Below, in pieces: positions 8,189 to 8,343 of a stretch of DNA of 8,343 nt. The notes below the pieces were generated by a model. The model saw only the letters and a list, made by a program, of their open reading frames with translations. It searched no databases and was not told the origin of the DNA. The stretch is from Clostridia bacterium. GTDB lineage: Bacteria; Bacillota; Clostridia; UBA1381. The stretch is taken from contig JAFXBO010000190.1 of NCBI GenBank assembly GCA_017521775.1, positions 1 through 8,343 on the forward strand, read 5' to 3'. The position numbers and the translations under genes are program-made. Positions within the stretch are counted from its first letter, which is position 1. Each line of letters starts with the position of its first letter.

Positions 8189-8230
8189 TACAGAATAAAG
8201 TACAGAATACATTCTGTACTTTATAGAATA
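8189..8230. repeat. TACAGAAT half-site cluster with perfect palindrome upstream of putP
   Basis: ATAAAGTACAGAAT (8195-8208) and ATTCTGTACTTTAT (8211-8224) form a perfect inverted repeat with 14-bp arms and a 2-nt centre. The unit TACAGAATA occurs directly at 8189-8197 and 8201-8209, and with one mismatch (TATAGAATA) at 8222-8230. It occurs inverted as ATTCTGTA at 8211-8218. The cluster abuts the -35 box of the putP promoter. The arms are AT-rich with no proper U tract, so a protein-binding operator is more likely than a terminator. The regulator is unknown. Confidence 0.75.
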
Positions 8231-8266
8231 AATTATTTATTTTTTGCGATAATGACAACATTTTTA

Positions 8267-8297
8267 GACTATACGTATTTTAGAACATTTTATAGTC
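8267..8297. repeat. Inverted repeat GACTATA/TATAGTC in the far putP upstream region
   Basis: GACTATA (8267-8273) and TATAGTC (8291-8297) are perfect inverted arms around a 17-nt AT-rich spacer. A separate short palindrome, CGAAATTTCG, lies at 8323-8332. No coding region is seen between the putP promoter region and the right edge, so this DNA is probably intergenic. The sites could be operators, the remains of an upstream gene's 3' region, or chance in AT-rich sequence. Confidence 0.4.
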
Positions 8298-8343
8298 ACT
8301 AAATTATAATACAAATTATGTACGAAATTTCGACAAAAACAAA

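Noticed and set aside
8126..8212. 29-residue N-terminal extension of PutP
   Set aside because: The extension overlaps the putP promoter and the palindrome, and its first ATG would be upstream of the transcription start. The ATG at 8123-8125 has a proper ribosome binding site and gives the family's usual length.
8195..8224. Palindrome upstream of putP as a rho-independent terminator
   Set aside because: The stem is AT-rich, the loop is only 2-4 nt and no continuous T run follows on either strand. An operator is the better reading.

Overview
The window is an AT-rich chromosomal segment carrying conserved housekeeping genes. Several features point to a low-GC Firmicute, probably a clostridial anaerobe. 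The codons are AT-biased, Shine-Dalgarno sequences of the AGGAGG/AAAGGA type precede almost every gene, and the promoters are close to the sigma-70/SigA consensus. The phosphofructokinase is of the pyrophosphate-dependent type, and the tRNA genes encode their CCA ends. This assignment is an inference from style and gene content; no species can be named.

Layout from left to right. On the minus strand, a tRNA cluster runs off the left edge: tRNA-Gly(UCC), tRNA-Arg(UCU) and the first bases of a third tRNA, probably tRNA-His. A textbook promoter drives the cluster. A second perfect-consensus promoter points the other way and drives a plus-strand pair, tcdA (tRNA t6A cyclising dehydratase) and pfp (PPi-dependent phosphofructokinase). 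This pair ends at a hairpin that also serves enolase (eno), which converges from the minus strand. The rest of the window is all minus strand. In order of transcription (right to left) it holds putP (sodium/proline symporter), a SulP/SLC26-type anion transporter with a STAS domain, a patatin-like phospholipase and eno. putP has its own promoter and terminator. The SulP gene has a promoter whose -35 element lies inside the putP terminator stem, and it is probably cotranscribed with the patatin gene. A terminator separates the patatin gene from eno.

Functionally, pfp and eno are two glycolytic steps and putP and SulP are membrane transporters. TcdA acts on tRNAs of the class that includes the neighbouring tRNA-Arg(UCU). 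No mobile element, CRISPR array, phage gene or defence gene is visible, and I see no undescribed multi-gene system. The most interesting material is regulatory: a cluster of TACAGAAT half-sites with a perfect 14-bp-arm palindrome upstream of putP, the promoter nested in a terminator before the SulP gene, and that gene's uncertain start codon.
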